A stretch of 64,000 nt of DNA from DASUBN01 sp036500225 (GTDB lineage: Bacteria > Pseudomonadota > Gammaproteobacteria > Natronospirales > REEB76). The notes below the pieces were generated by a model. That model made no database searches, was not told the origin of the DNA, and saw only the letters and a program-made list of their open reading frames with translations. The stretch is from assembly GCA_036500225.1 (NCBI GenBank), contig DASYCJ010000058.1, positions 1-64,000 on the forward strand. The letters are read 5' to 3'. This document shows positions 35,965-43,690 of this stretch, piece by piece. The position numbers and the translations under genes were made by a program. The number at the start of each line of letters is the position of its first letter. Position 1 is the first letter of the stretch.

Positions 35965-36963
35965 TTAAACGTTCAACAGGCGGTGCAAGAGCACCCGTTG
36001 CACATGAAACCGGTTCTCGGCTTCATCGATGACGCGGCTGGCCGTGCCGTCCAAGACCGCGTCGGCTACCTCCACGTTGCGCCGTACCGGCAGGCAGTGA
36101 AGGAAGATGGGATCTTTCGCCGCGGCCAGCACCTTGGCATCCACGATCCAGTCGCGGTGCTTGGCGATGTGCGCCGGAGCTTCCTTGGGCGAGACCACGG
36201 TGGTGTTGGGGCCCCAGGCCTTGGCATACACCACACGGCTACCGGAGAGCGCCGTGCGCCGGTCATGAGTCACGCTCAAAGAACCGCCCACTTGTTTGGC
36301 GTAAGCCTTGGCTTCGTCCACCACAGCCGGATGCAAGTCAAAACCGGGCGGATGCGTGACACGCACCTCGCAACCGGCGGCGGCAGCGCTGAGCAAGAAG
36401 GAATGGGGCACCGCCTTGGGCAAGGGCTTGATGTGGGGCGCCCAGGTGAGCGTCACCGGCAGGCCCCGAGTGGCGCCGAAATTCTCCCGCAGGGTAAGCA
36501 CGTCCGCGAGTCCCTGGCAGGGGTGCTCACGGGCCGATTCCATGCTGATCACCGGCACCCCGGCCAGCTCGCGGAATGCGCTCAGCACCGGATCCATGGC
36601 ATCGATGTCATCGTCTTCCAGTGTGCCGAAGGTACGTATCGCCAGTGCATCAGCATAACGACCCAGCACCGGGATGGCTTCCCTGATGTGCTCGGGTCGG
36701 TCGCCGTCCATGACAACCCCTGTCCGGTCTTCCAGCTTCCAGACGCCGTTACCCACATCCAGCACCAGAGCGTTACCGCCGCCCCGGATCATGGCTGCTT
36801 CGAAAGAAGCACGGGTGCGCAGGGAGGGATTGAAGAACACCATGCCTAAGAGTTTCCCAGCGAGATGCGCCCCCGGACCCTTACGCTTCCAGGCCAGGGC
36901 CTCATCCAGCACCGACGCCACGCCGTCTACACCGAGATCGGCGATGTGGGTGAAATGCTTCAA
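35965..36963 (-). CDS. argF': N-acylornithine transcarbamylase, predicted N-succinylornithine type
   Basis: A 332-residue transcarbamylase with carbamoyl-phosphate motifs FFNPSLRTRASFE and HPCQGLADV. The acyl-ornithine branch is shown by LTWAPHIKPLPKAVPHS and HCLPVRRNVEVADAV followed by DEAENRFHVQRVLL; ordinary ornithine transcarbamylases lack these. At the specificity position this protein reads VVMDGDRPEHIREAIPV, with Pro90 where Xanthomonas acetylornithine transcarbamylase has Glu92. From published swap experiments Glu selects acetyl- and Pro selects succinyl-ornithine, as in Bacteroides fragilis. The VWKLE and TWAPH segments also resemble the Bacteroides enzyme. Overlaps argD by four bases. 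Confidence 0.88.
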   Translation of the reverse strand: MKHFTHIADLGVDGVASVLDEALAWKRKGPGAHLAGKLLGMVFFNPSLRTRASFEAAMIRGGGNALVLDVGNGVWKLEDRTGVVMDGDRPEHIREAIPVLGRYADALAIRTFGTLEDDDIDAMDPVLSAFRELAGVPVISMESAREHPCQGLADVLTLRENFGATRGLPVTLTWAPHIKPLPKAVPHSFLLSAAAAGCEVRVTHPPGFDLHPAVVDEAKAYAKQVGGSLSVTHDRRTALSGSRVVYAKAWGPNTTVVSPKEAPAHIAKHRDWIVDAKVLAAAKDPIFLHCLPVRRNVEVADAVLDGTASRVIDEAENRFHVQRVLLHRLLNV

Positions 36964-38126
36964 GGGGTGAAACCGCGGATAGCTGTGAGCAAGCCTTCCA
37001 CTGCTTCTGTCGAGACGTTCAGGGGCGGCATCAGGCGCAAGACTTCGGGATCAGAAGAACCGCCCACCAGGATATGTTGCTCCTGTAGCTTCTTCTTGAG
37101 GGCTGCAGCCTGCGCACCAGCCTTGAGACCCAACAACAACCCCTCGCCCCGCACTTCCTTCACCACGCTACCCTTGAGACCCGCACGGATGTGCTCGGCC
37201 TGTCGTGTGGCATTCGCCATAAGTGCTTCATCGCGGATGACTCGCAGGGTCGCGAGCAGTGCGGCGCAGGCCAGAGGCCCGCCGCCGAAGGTGCTGCCGA
37301 GATCACCGGATTTCAAGGCGCGGGCGATGTCCGCGGTCATGAGCAAGGCGCCCATGGGTACGCCGGAGGCGATGCCTTTGGCGAGGGTGATGAAGTCCGG
37401 CGTGACGCCGTAGAACTGTGCGGCGGAGGGCTGGCCCAGCCGGCCCATGCCGGTCTGCACCTCGTCGAATATCAGCAAGGCGCCTTCGCGACGGCACTTC
37501 TCTGCCAGGGCTACGAACCATTCACGGGATGCGGTGCTGACGCCAGCCATGGACTGGATGGGCTCGACTATCACAGCCGCGGATCTCGAGAGATCCGCGG
37601 CCTTCAGCGCATCGAGGTCGCCGAAAGAAAGGAACTCCACCGGCGCCAGCAGGGACTCAAGCCCCGTCTTCAGAGACGGCGAATCCGTGACCGAGAGGGC
37701 GAGCGTAGTGCGGCCGTGGAAAGAACCTTTGAAGGCAGTGAACCGCGGGCGACCCGTGAGCTGCACCGCGAGCTTGAGAGCACTCTCGTTGGCCTCGGCA
37801 CCAGAGTTGCAGAAGAACACCGAGGCCATGTGCGCGGGTCCGAAATCCACCAATGCCTGGGCTGCTGCGTCGCGCACTGAGAGGCGTGCCGCCGCTGAAT
37901 AGAAGATGAGCGCTTCCGCCTGCTCCGCCACTGCGGCTACCACCTTCGGATGGCTGTGGCCGGTGGCCACCACGCAATGGCCGCCGTAGAAATCCAGATA
38001 TTCACGGCCCGCATCGTCGCGGACTACCGCGCCCGTCCCTTCCAATAGCGGGAAGGGATACGGCGCATAGGTAGGCAGCAGCGCCGGCACCTGCGTATTC
38101 TTCGGGGAATCCTTAAATATATGCAT
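36960..38126 (-). CDS. argD: N-acylornithine aminotransferase
   Basis: A 388-residue class III PLP aminotransferase and the first gene of the arginine operon. Family landmarks are YLDFYGGHCVVATGHSHPK, FCNSGAEANESALKLA, FKGSFHGRTTLALSVT, LIFDEVQTGMGRLG and the PLP-lysine block ITLAKGIASGVPMGALLM. It converts N-acylglutamate semialdehyde to N-acylornithine, and could also serve lysine synthesis. The N-terminus starts in AT-rich operator DNA; the ribosome binding site is weak. Divergent from argR. Confidence 0.93.
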   Translation of the reverse strand: MHIFKDSPKNTQVPALLPTYAPYPFPLLEGTGAVVRDDAGREYLDFYGGHCVVATGHSHPKVVAAVAEQAEALIFYSAAARLSVRDAAAQALVDFGPAHMASVFFCNSGAEANESALKLAVQLTGRPRFTAFKGSFHGRTTLALSVTDSPSLKTGLESLLAPVEFLSFGDLDALKAADLSRSAAVIVEPIQSMAGVSTASREWFVALAEKCRREGALLIFDEVQTGMGRLGQPSAAQFYGVTPDFITLAKGIASGVPMGALLMTADIARALKSGDLGSTFGGGPLACAALLATLRVIRDEALMANATRQAEHIRAGLKGSVVKEVRGEGLLLGLKAGAQAAALKKKLQEQHILVGGSSDPEVLRLMPPLNVSTEAVEGLLTAIRGFTP

Positions 38127-38224
38127 TATTCTTGAATATTTTCGCTTGAAACAGTATATAATGCGGTTATATACAGTTTAATTACGAACAATGCAATACT
38201 ATATGCAGTCTTTCTTACTTCTCC
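38127..38224. promoter_or_regulatory. AT-rich argD/argR divergent control region with palindromic operator
   Basis: The 98 bases between the divergent argD and argR are markedly more AT-rich than the rest of the window. At 38154-38174 there is a perfect inverted repeat, GTATATAA and TTATATAC with a 5-base spacer. Nearby are GAATATTTTCGCTTG, resembling half of an E. coli ARG box, and TGCA-N8-TGCA at about 38192-38207. These are good candidates for ArgR operators controlling both the arginine operon and argR. Confidence 0.65.
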
Positions 38225-38650
38225 ATGACGGATGCAGCCATGACCCTGGATGAAGCCATCCTGAGACTGACGGAAGACCGGGAAGTCACCGACCAAGCCG
38301 TATTCCTGAATCTGCTGCAGCGCGATGGCCACAAGGTCACGCAGCCGACGCTATCGCGCCACCTAAACAAGCTGGGTATCCAGAAACTCGCAGGACGCTA
38401 CCAGCGGGTCGAGCCCATGCCCACGGAACTCCCCGCCTACGCCGTATCTGCGGCGCCGCCTAACTTGGTGATCATCAAGACCCGGCCGGGCTACGCCCAG
38501 GCACTGGCGGTGCTGGTGGACCAACACGCCATCGATGGAGTGGTGGGGACGTTGGCAGGCGACGACACGGTGTTCATCGCCGTGACGCCGGAGAAGAAGA
38601 TGCGGGAAGCGGTGGATACGGTGCGCAGCATCTTGGAACGGCGCAGCTAG
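38225..38650 (+). CDS. argR: Arginine repressor ArgR
   Basis: A 141-residue regulator. The N-terminal winged helix contains the recognition motif VTQPTLSRHLNKLGIQKLAG, and the C-terminal oligomerisation and arginine-binding domain has VIIKTRPGYAQALAVLVDQ and IDGVVGTLAGDDTVFIAVT, including the conserved GT-GDDT block that binds arginine. It is divergent from the seven-gene arginine operon and very probably represses it when arginine is plentiful. Two in-frame ATGs lie five codons apart; the first was used. Confidence 0.93.
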   Translation: MTDAAMTLDEAILRLTEDREVTDQAVFLNLLQRDGHKVTQPTLSRHLNKLGIQKLAGRYQRVEPMPTELPAYAVSAAPPNLVIIKTRPGYAQALAVLVDQHAIDGVVGTLAGDDTVFIAVTPEKKMREAVDTVRSILERRS

Positions 38651-38653
38651 ACC

Positions 38654-39535
38654 TCACTTCGCCGGCGGGAACGGCGTATCCATGGCGATCAGCAACTTCC
38701 ACCCATCAGGGCCGCGCTGCCACACGTGCATGAATGAGCCTAGGGGCTTCTGCAGTTTGTACTCGTCTGCCACGGTGTAAGTCATTCCATAGAGGTAACC
38801 CAGATCACCGGATGGGGCCACGCTGCCGCCGGACGGCTGCCAGATCAAACTCACGGGTTGCGCGCCTACTGCCTTCATGACAGCCGCCTTTCCCACTACC
38901 GGCTCGTGGTCTTCCTGCATCAGACGCAGGTCGTCCGTGCCCATGTTCTCGTAAGCACCACGCGGACCCTTGACCACCATGTTATTGGAGAACACTTCTT
39001 CCGCCCGCAGCAGTTGATCCTGCAGCTCGGAAGCCGCCGGTACCGATCCATCCAGGACCTTGAGTTGCGGGACCACCGCATCATGGGCCAGACCCTTGAG
39101 CGGTTTTGACGGCGCCGCATAGTCGATACCCGAATCGAACAGTATCTTCCATTGCCCGTCCTTGTCGCGCTTCCAGATACTGAGCCAGTCCCCATAAGCC
39201 ATATCCGGCTTGCCGTCCTTACCCACGGCCGTATAAGTCCAGGGGCCGGTGTCCACGCCGAAGTCGCCGGAGGCTGAGACCAGCGCCCATACCGGGTACC
39301 AGGTGAGCGAGACCTTGGCCTTGGAGGGCTTGGCCTTCTCATGAGCGTCATAGTCGTTCACAGGCTTGGGGCTCAAGGTCATGGCCTGCTTGTCTAGATA
39401 CTGGAGGAAGCCGTCACGTAGGCCCTTCTGCGCTGTGGTCGCGGCGAAATCGTATTCGTTCTGCACAAGGCTCACGGGTGCTGCAGCGGCACCCAGCAGC
39501 GAAGAGGCCACCAGCGTCAGCAATAGCTTTTTCAT
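38654..39535 (-). CDS. Secreted protein with two NTF2/DUF4440-like repeats
   Basis: A 293-residue exported protein with signal peptide MKKLLLTLVASSLLGAAAAP. The mature chain contains two similar SnoaL/DUF4440-like domains: compare SASGDFGVDTGPWTYTAVG ending in RDKDGQWKILFDSG with APSGDLGYLYGMTYTVADE ending in WQRGPDGWKLLIAMD. Such domains have an NTF2 fold with a cone-shaped pocket. No substrate is known. The start at 39535 was preferred over a longer frame because it gives the signal peptide. It is convergent with argR. Confidence 0.78.
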   Translation of the reverse strand: MKKLLLTLVASSLLGAAAAPVSLVQNEYDFAATTAQKGLRDGFLQYLDKQAMTLSPKPVNDYDAHEKAKPSKAKVSLTWYPVWALVSASGDFGVDTGPWTYTAVGKDGKPDMAYGDWLSIWKRDKDGQWKILFDSGIDYAAPSKPLKGLAHDAVVPQLKVLDGSVPAASELQDQLLRAEEVFSNNMVVKGPRGAYENMGTDDLRLMQEDHEPVVGKAAVMKAVGAQPVSLIWQPSGGSVAPSGDLGYLYGMTYTVADEYKLQKPLGSFMHVWQRGPDGWKLLIAMDTPFPPAK

Positions 39536-39629
39536 GGGCTTGTCCTTTCCAATCCGAGTGTCATGAGCGGCAGCACGGTAGACCGCTGTCACCGCGATAG
39601 TTCAGCGCCTGATATCAAATACAGATGAT

Positions 39630-40787
39630 TCATTCATCCCGACCTTCCACCTGATTGCGGCCGGCGCGTTTGGCGCGATACATGCGATGGTCCGCCGCCA
39701 TATATAGCCGATCCCAGTCCTGGCCATCCTCGGGGAACACCGCAACGCCGCCGCTCACCGTGGCAGTGGGCGTGGCCATCTCCTCGTGGGAGCGGGCACC
39801 CTCCACTGCCTGGCGCAGCCGATTGGCAGCGCGGATGCATTCCTCGCGGTCGTGCTGCGGCAGGATCACCAGGAACTCCTCGCCGCCGATGCGGCCCAAC
39901 ACATCCTCGCCGCGTTTATGGCGTTCCAGGGTCCCGGCGATGTGTTGCAGTACTGCGTCACCCACGTAGTGGCCGCAGGTGTCGTTGATCTGCTTGAAGA
40001 GATCGATGTCGAACAACACCAGACCGAAAGTCTGTTGCTGGCGGCGGCAGCGGGCCACTTCCTCATCGAAGCGCTGGTGCATGGCCCGCCGGTTGGGCAG
40101 GCCCGTGAGCAGATCGGTGAAGGCCGAACGGCGCAGGTCCGCTTCCATGAGCCTTACCTCGACCCACATGAGCCCAAGGGTCGAGCACACCACCAGCAGC
40201 ATCTGGAAGATGGCGAAGCCTGCTTGCAGCGCGTCGCCGCGGCTCGGGTCAGAACTGCTGCCCACCGAGACCCAGATGGCCGCGAGCCTCAGATTCCACA
40301 CCACCAGCGTCAGCAGGATGGTAGTCACCAGGAAGCGCGCCGCGGCCTGGGCCGCCTGCGGTGGATGGCGGATGAGCTGCCAGGACACCACCATATAGAG
40401 CAGCGTGGCATAGAAGGTCGGTAGGGCGATATCCAGGATCGCGTAACCCGGCAGCACGTGGTTCAGAACCAGCCCAGCGATCACCACACCAAGGAGGCCG
40501 CCTGTGAAATGCAGTTGCGGGCGCTGCGGCACGTGCATGAACACGCCGCGTGAGGTGAGCAGGGCTGAGAAAGAGATGAGACTGTTACCCACCACTTGGG
40601 TGAGATCGTAGGGCAGCCACCAAGAGGAGATGATCACCAGCATGCCGACGGCGTAGACCACGAGGCCCCAGCCCCACAGCCTGAGCGCGATGGATTTCCG
40701 CTCGCCACGGGCCACCACCAGCACCAGGACGCCCATGAGCATGCTCATGGTGAGCAGGCATAGCAGCAGCATGGCCGTGAGCTTCAC
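39630..40787 (-). CDS. Membrane-bound GGDEF diguanylate cyclase
   Basis: A 385-residue protein. The N-terminal 200 residues carry about six hydrophobic segments (e.g. AMLLLCLLTMSMLMGVLVLV, LWGWGLVVYAVGMLVIISSW), probably an integral-membrane sensor. The C-terminal GGDEF domain has AFTDLLTGLPNRRAMHQRF, LVLFDIDLFKQINDTCGHYV and the active-site GRIGGEEFLVILP, i.e. GGEEF, which is competent. No clear RxxD inhibitory site at the usual place. It would make cyclic-di-GMP, affecting motility and adhesion and so possibly the type IV pili encoded further right. Confidence 0.9.
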   Translation of the reverse strand: MKLTAMLLLCLLTMSMLMGVLVLVVARGERKSIALRLWGWGLVVYAVGMLVIISSWWLPYDLTQVVGNSLISFSALLTSRGVFMHVPQRPQLHFTGGLLGVVIAGLVLNHVLPGYAILDIALPTFYATLLYMVVSWQLIRHPPQAAQAAARFLVTTILLTLVVWNLRLAAIWVSVGSSSDPSRGDALQAGFAIFQMLLVVCSTLGLMWVEVRLMEADLRRSAFTDLLTGLPNRRAMHQRFDEEVARCRRQQQTFGLVLFDIDLFKQINDTCGHYVGDAVLQHIAGTLERHKRGEDVLGRIGGEEFLVILPQHDREECIRAANRLRQAVEGARSHEEMATPTATVSGGVAVFPEDGQDWDRLYMAADHRMYRAKRAGRNQVEGRDE

Positions 40788-40879
40788 ACCGTCTCCCCGA
40801 TTAGCCTTGGTCTAAAATATCCCAGGACTTCCCCACCCGCCATTCTACGCGGGTCGAAACCGTCCCGGGCCAAGCCGTC

Positions 40880-41485
40880 TCAGGTGCGCTTTTCGTAGCG
40901 CCAGTTGTAGTTCTTGCCCTCCGCCAGCCATTCCAGCGTCGTGGCCAGGCGCTTATCACGGGTCGCCGCCTGCTTGGCGCCGGCGATCCATTCCACGTAT
41001 TCATTGCGGTGGCTGGTGCTGAGGGCCTTGAAGGTGGCAGCGGCCTTGGCATCGCGCTTGAGGGCGGCCGCGAGGTACGCCGGCACCCGCAAGGCCGTGG
41101 CTTTGCGCTTGGACCGGCCCGGTACTTTCGCTCCCTCCTGGTTCAGTTTCACCGCCTTCTTGATATAGCCCAGGAGCTTGGCATCCGACGGCAGATCCTT
41201 GAGGCTCTTGATGCGGCCGAAGCTGCCCATGGCGTCGTCCACCCGACGGCCCTTCCCATCCACGATCAGCTTGCCTTTCCAGAAACCCAGGGCGCAGTGC
41301 TGCTTGAACGCGGCCATGCCACAGACGATGCCATCATGGGTGAAGGTGGGCATGCGCCACTTCAGCGTCTCCTCTATCTCCGGATCCGCCTGATGCACAA
41401 GCTTGCGGATGTGCTTGAGGATCGGCTGGGCGAAGTCCGGAGAGTTGGCGATGTAGGCGTCGACACGCGGGTCTTTCTTGCCCAT
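40880..41485 (-). CDS. YdeI/OmdA-like protein with DUF1801 domain
   Basis: About 201 residues. The N-terminal DUF1801 domain is seen in VDAYIANSPDFAQPILKHIR and ETLKWRMPTFTHDGIVCGMA. The C-terminal OmdA-like part has VPAYLAAALKRDAKAAATFK and LSTSHRNEYVEWIAGAKQAA followed by TRDKRLATTLEWLAEGKN. Members have been linked to polymyxin or bacteriocin protection and stress, but the mechanism is unknown. The ATG at 41485 has a strong GGGGGAGG ribosome binding site three bases upstream. It lies 13 bases downstream of the cupin gene. Confidence 0.82.
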   Translation of the reverse strand: MGKKDPRVDAYIANSPDFAQPILKHIRKLVHQADPEIEETLKWRMPTFTHDGIVCGMAAFKQHCALGFWKGKLIVDGKGRRVDDAMGSFGRIKSLKDLPSDAKLLGYIKKAVKLNQEGAKVPGRSKRKATALRVPAYLAAALKRDAKAAATFKALSTSHRNEYVEWIAGAKQAATRDKRLATTLEWLAEGKNYNWRYEKRT

Positions 41486-41498
41486 GGACCTCCCCCGT

Positions 41499-41876
41499 TC
41501 AGTCACCCGTAGGGATGATACCTGCGTTCTCCACCATGAGGATTATGGATTTCTGCGGTGCCCGGGTGCAGTGCACCACACCCTTGGGCACCGTGAAGCC
41601 CTGGCCGGGCCTGAGTTCCACGGAGCGGCCTTCCAGATCGATGATGAACAGGCCTTCCAGCACGAAGAAGAACTCATCATCCTCATCATGCTTGTGCCAA
41701 TGATATTCGCCTTGCATCACGCCCAGGCGCACCACCGAGTCATTCACCTTGGTTAGGGTCTGGTTGTACCAGTGGTGTGTGACAGCCTCGACCAGGGGCT
41801 TCAAGTCCACCAGCTCCAGGGCCTTGAACTTGACGTCCAAATGGGTCTCATATGGGAAACTCTTGGGATCGCTCAT
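41499..41876 (-). CDS. Cupin-domain protein
   Basis: A 125-residue single-domain cupin. The metal-binding motif 1 is GEYHWHKHDEDDEFFFVLEG and motif 2 is PGQGFTVPKGVVHCTRAP, so all histidines and the glutamate are present. Function ranges in this family from sugar isomerases to dioxygenases and cannot be narrowed. The start was taken at MSDPKSFPYET, where a GGTGAAG precedes it. It is followed by the YdeI-like gene in the same direction. Confidence 0.85.
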   Translation of the reverse strand: MSDPKSFPYETHLDVKFKALELVDLKPLVEAVTHHWYNQTLTKVNDSVVRLGVMQGEYHWHKHDEDDEFFFVLEGLFIIDLEGRSVELRPGQGFTVPKGVVHCTRAPQKSIILMVENAGIIPTGD

Positions 41877-41976
41877 GACTTCACCTCTCACTACCGGGAT
41901 ACCTGCATGGACTCGGGATGTTAGCTAATTGTTCCAAGCAAGCTTGTTGTAAATTTACGGATGTCTTGTTGTTATT

Positions 41977-42921
41977 TCACGGCACCGCCGCGAGGCGCCG
42001 GCCATGGGCCCGCAGGGAGCTCACCAGTTCCGCAGGACTGCGTATCTCGAAGCCGAAGGACACCCGCGCCAGCTGCCGCGCCATCCAGTCGATGCCGTCG
42101 GTGCTGGTCTTGAACAACACGCCTTCCGCCTGGGGCTCGTATAGGCCGATGTGCTCGCCCATCTCCAGCATGGCGGTCTTGAGGTCGGTTTTCAGCAATA
42201 CCTCCACTGGCGTGGTCCGCGGCAGGGTGGCGATGCTGAAGTCCAGATGCGCACCCGTATCGAAGTCCGCAGGACGGACGAACGCTGCTTCCAGCATCTC
42301 CACCTGGCCCACCCGATCCAACCGGAACGAGCGCAGACCGCGGCGCAGATGGCAGTGGCCACCCACGTACCAACTGCCATTGCGATACAGAAGCCCATAA
42401 GCATCGAAGTCCCGCTCGCTGTCCTCGCCCTTGGAGGAGCGGTAATGCATATGCACGCGCTTCTGTGCTTGGGCTGCAGCGCTCAACACCGTGAGCGCGC
42501 GATTGTCGCCCGGTGGTGCGCTGCGGGTGAGGTCAAGGGTCACGGTCTCGTCCACTGCACGCAGCCGTTGTTTGAGCTTGGTGGGCATCACCCGCTCGAG
42601 CTTGGCCTGGGCACTCGCTACGGCGGAGGCGCCTTCCGCCAATCCCAGACTGCGGGCCGCCAGGAGACCCACAGATAGAGCCAGGGCTTCATCCTCGTTG
42701 AACATCATGGGCGGTAGTTTGAAACCCGCCACCAGCATGTACGCACCGTAGCGTCCGCGCTCGCTGGTGAGGGGGATGCCCATCTCTTCCAGCGTCGCGA
42801 TGTAACGGCGCAGGGTGCGGGTGTCCACTGCCAGCCGGTCAGCCAGCTCCGTGCCGCTCATGCGGCCATGGGTCTGCAGCAGTTCCAGGACTGCCAGGAC
42901 TCGGGTGGTGGATCTCGCCAT
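41977..42921 (-). CDS. WYL-domain transcriptional regulator, YafY family
   Basis: A 314-residue regulator. The N-terminal HTH_11 winged helix reads RSTTRVLAVLELLQTHGRMS and LADRLAVDTRTLRRYIATLE. The WYL domain contains VHMHYRSSKGEDSERDFDAY and GSWYVGGHCHLRRGLRSFRL, and is followed by a WCX-type C-terminus (VLLKTDLKTAMLEMGEHIG). WYL regulators sense small ligands or nucleic acids. It is divergent from the secreted-protein pair at 43-44 kb, and a perfect palindrome lies in between, so it likely controls both itself and those genes. Confidence 0.88.
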   Translation of the reverse strand: MARSTTRVLAVLELLQTHGRMSGTELADRLAVDTRTLRRYIATLEEMGIPLTSERGRYGAYMLVAGFKLPPMMFNEDEALALSVGLLAARSLGLAEGASAVASAQAKLERVMPTKLKQRLRAVDETVTLDLTRSAPPGDNRALTVLSAAAQAQKRVHMHYRSSKGEDSERDFDAYGLLYRNGSWYVGGHCHLRRGLRSFRLDRVGQVEMLEAAFVRPADFDTGAHLDFSIATLPRTTPVEVLLKTDLKTAMLEMGEHIGLYEPQAEGVLFKTSTDGIDWMARQLARVSFGFEIRSPAELVSSLRAHGRRLAAVP

Positions 42922-42938
42922 TGGGAATAGTCTATCTG

Positions 42939-42965
42939 TAATTAGGGCGAGAAATGCCCTAATTA
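42939..42965. promoter_or_regulatory. Palindromic operator between the WYL regulator and its divergent neighbour
   Basis: A perfect 10-bp inverted repeat, TAATTAGGGC and GCCCTAATTA, separated by GAGAAAT. It begins 18 bases upstream of the regulator's start codon and ends about 60 bases before the divergent gene. No T-tract follows, so it is not a terminator; size and location fit the binding site of the WYL regulator. Confidence 0.7.
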
Positions 42966-43026
42966 TCTCCTACCGTGCTAGTCCATAGCCCGGTATCCCG
43001 CCGGGCTCCAACACAGGAGTCCGGAC

Positions 43027-43674
43027 ATGCCTATCCACACCCGCCCCATGGCCCTGATCGCCGGTGCCATGCTGCTCACGGCCTTCGGCGGCTATGGCCC
43101 CGAAGTCCTCGCCAACAATGCCACTGGTACGGTGGCCGCAGAACAAGTCACTGCGGTCCGCGATGGCTCTCACGACTTCGACTTCCTCTACGGCAAATGG
43201 AAGATGCCGAACCACCGCCTGTTGAAGCGCCTCGCCGGCTCCCATGAATGGGAGGACTTCATGTCCTACGACGAGTGCCGTCCCCTACCCGGCGGCATCG
43301 GCAACGAGGACTTCTTCAAGACCGATCACTGGAAAGACTTCGTGGGCATGACCACCCGCACCTATGACCCCACGACGGGACTGTGGCGCATCTACTGGGT
43401 AGACAACCATTTCTCGGGCGGCGTCATCGAGCCACCGGTGGTGGGCAAGTTCGAAGGAAACGTGGGCATCTTCGAAGGCCCCGATAACCTCGACGGTAAG
43501 ACCATCATCGTGCGCTTCACCTGGACCGTGCATCCCAAGGGCGACATGGTCGTAGCCGATTGGGCGCAGGCCTTCTCCGCCGACGGTGGCAAGACCTGGG
43601 AGACCAACTGGACCAACCAGATCATCCCGATGGATGAGGCCGAAGCCACCCGGCATTTCAGCTCAAGCATCTAA
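43027..43674 (+). CDS. Secreted protein of unknown family (first of a tandem pair)
   Basis: A 215-residue protein with an N-terminal export signal (MALIAGAMLLTAFGGYGPEV). The mature part begins with VRDGSHDFDFLYGKWKM, then TTGLWRIYWVDNHFSGG, PPVVGKFEGNVGIFEGPDNL and a WTVHPKGDMVVADW segment. This pattern recalls DUF1579-like, lipocalin-type beta-barrel proteins. The next gene is a clear paralogue sharing SHDFDF, TGLW-IYWVD, PPVVGKF-GNVG-FEGPD and DGGKTWE. Both are probably under the divergent WYL regulator. Function unknown. Confidence 0.75.
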   Translation: MPIHTRPMALIAGAMLLTAFGGYGPEVLANNATGTVAAEQVTAVRDGSHDFDFLYGKWKMPNHRLLKRLAGSHEWEDFMSYDECRPLPGGIGNEDFFKTDHWKDFVGMTTRTYDPTTGLWRIYWVDNHFSGGVIEPPVVGKFEGNVGIFEGPDNLDGKTIIVRFTWTVHPKGDMVVADWAQAFSADGGKTWETNWTNQIIPMDEAEATRHFSSSI

Positions 43675-43690
43675 ACCAAGGAGATACCAC

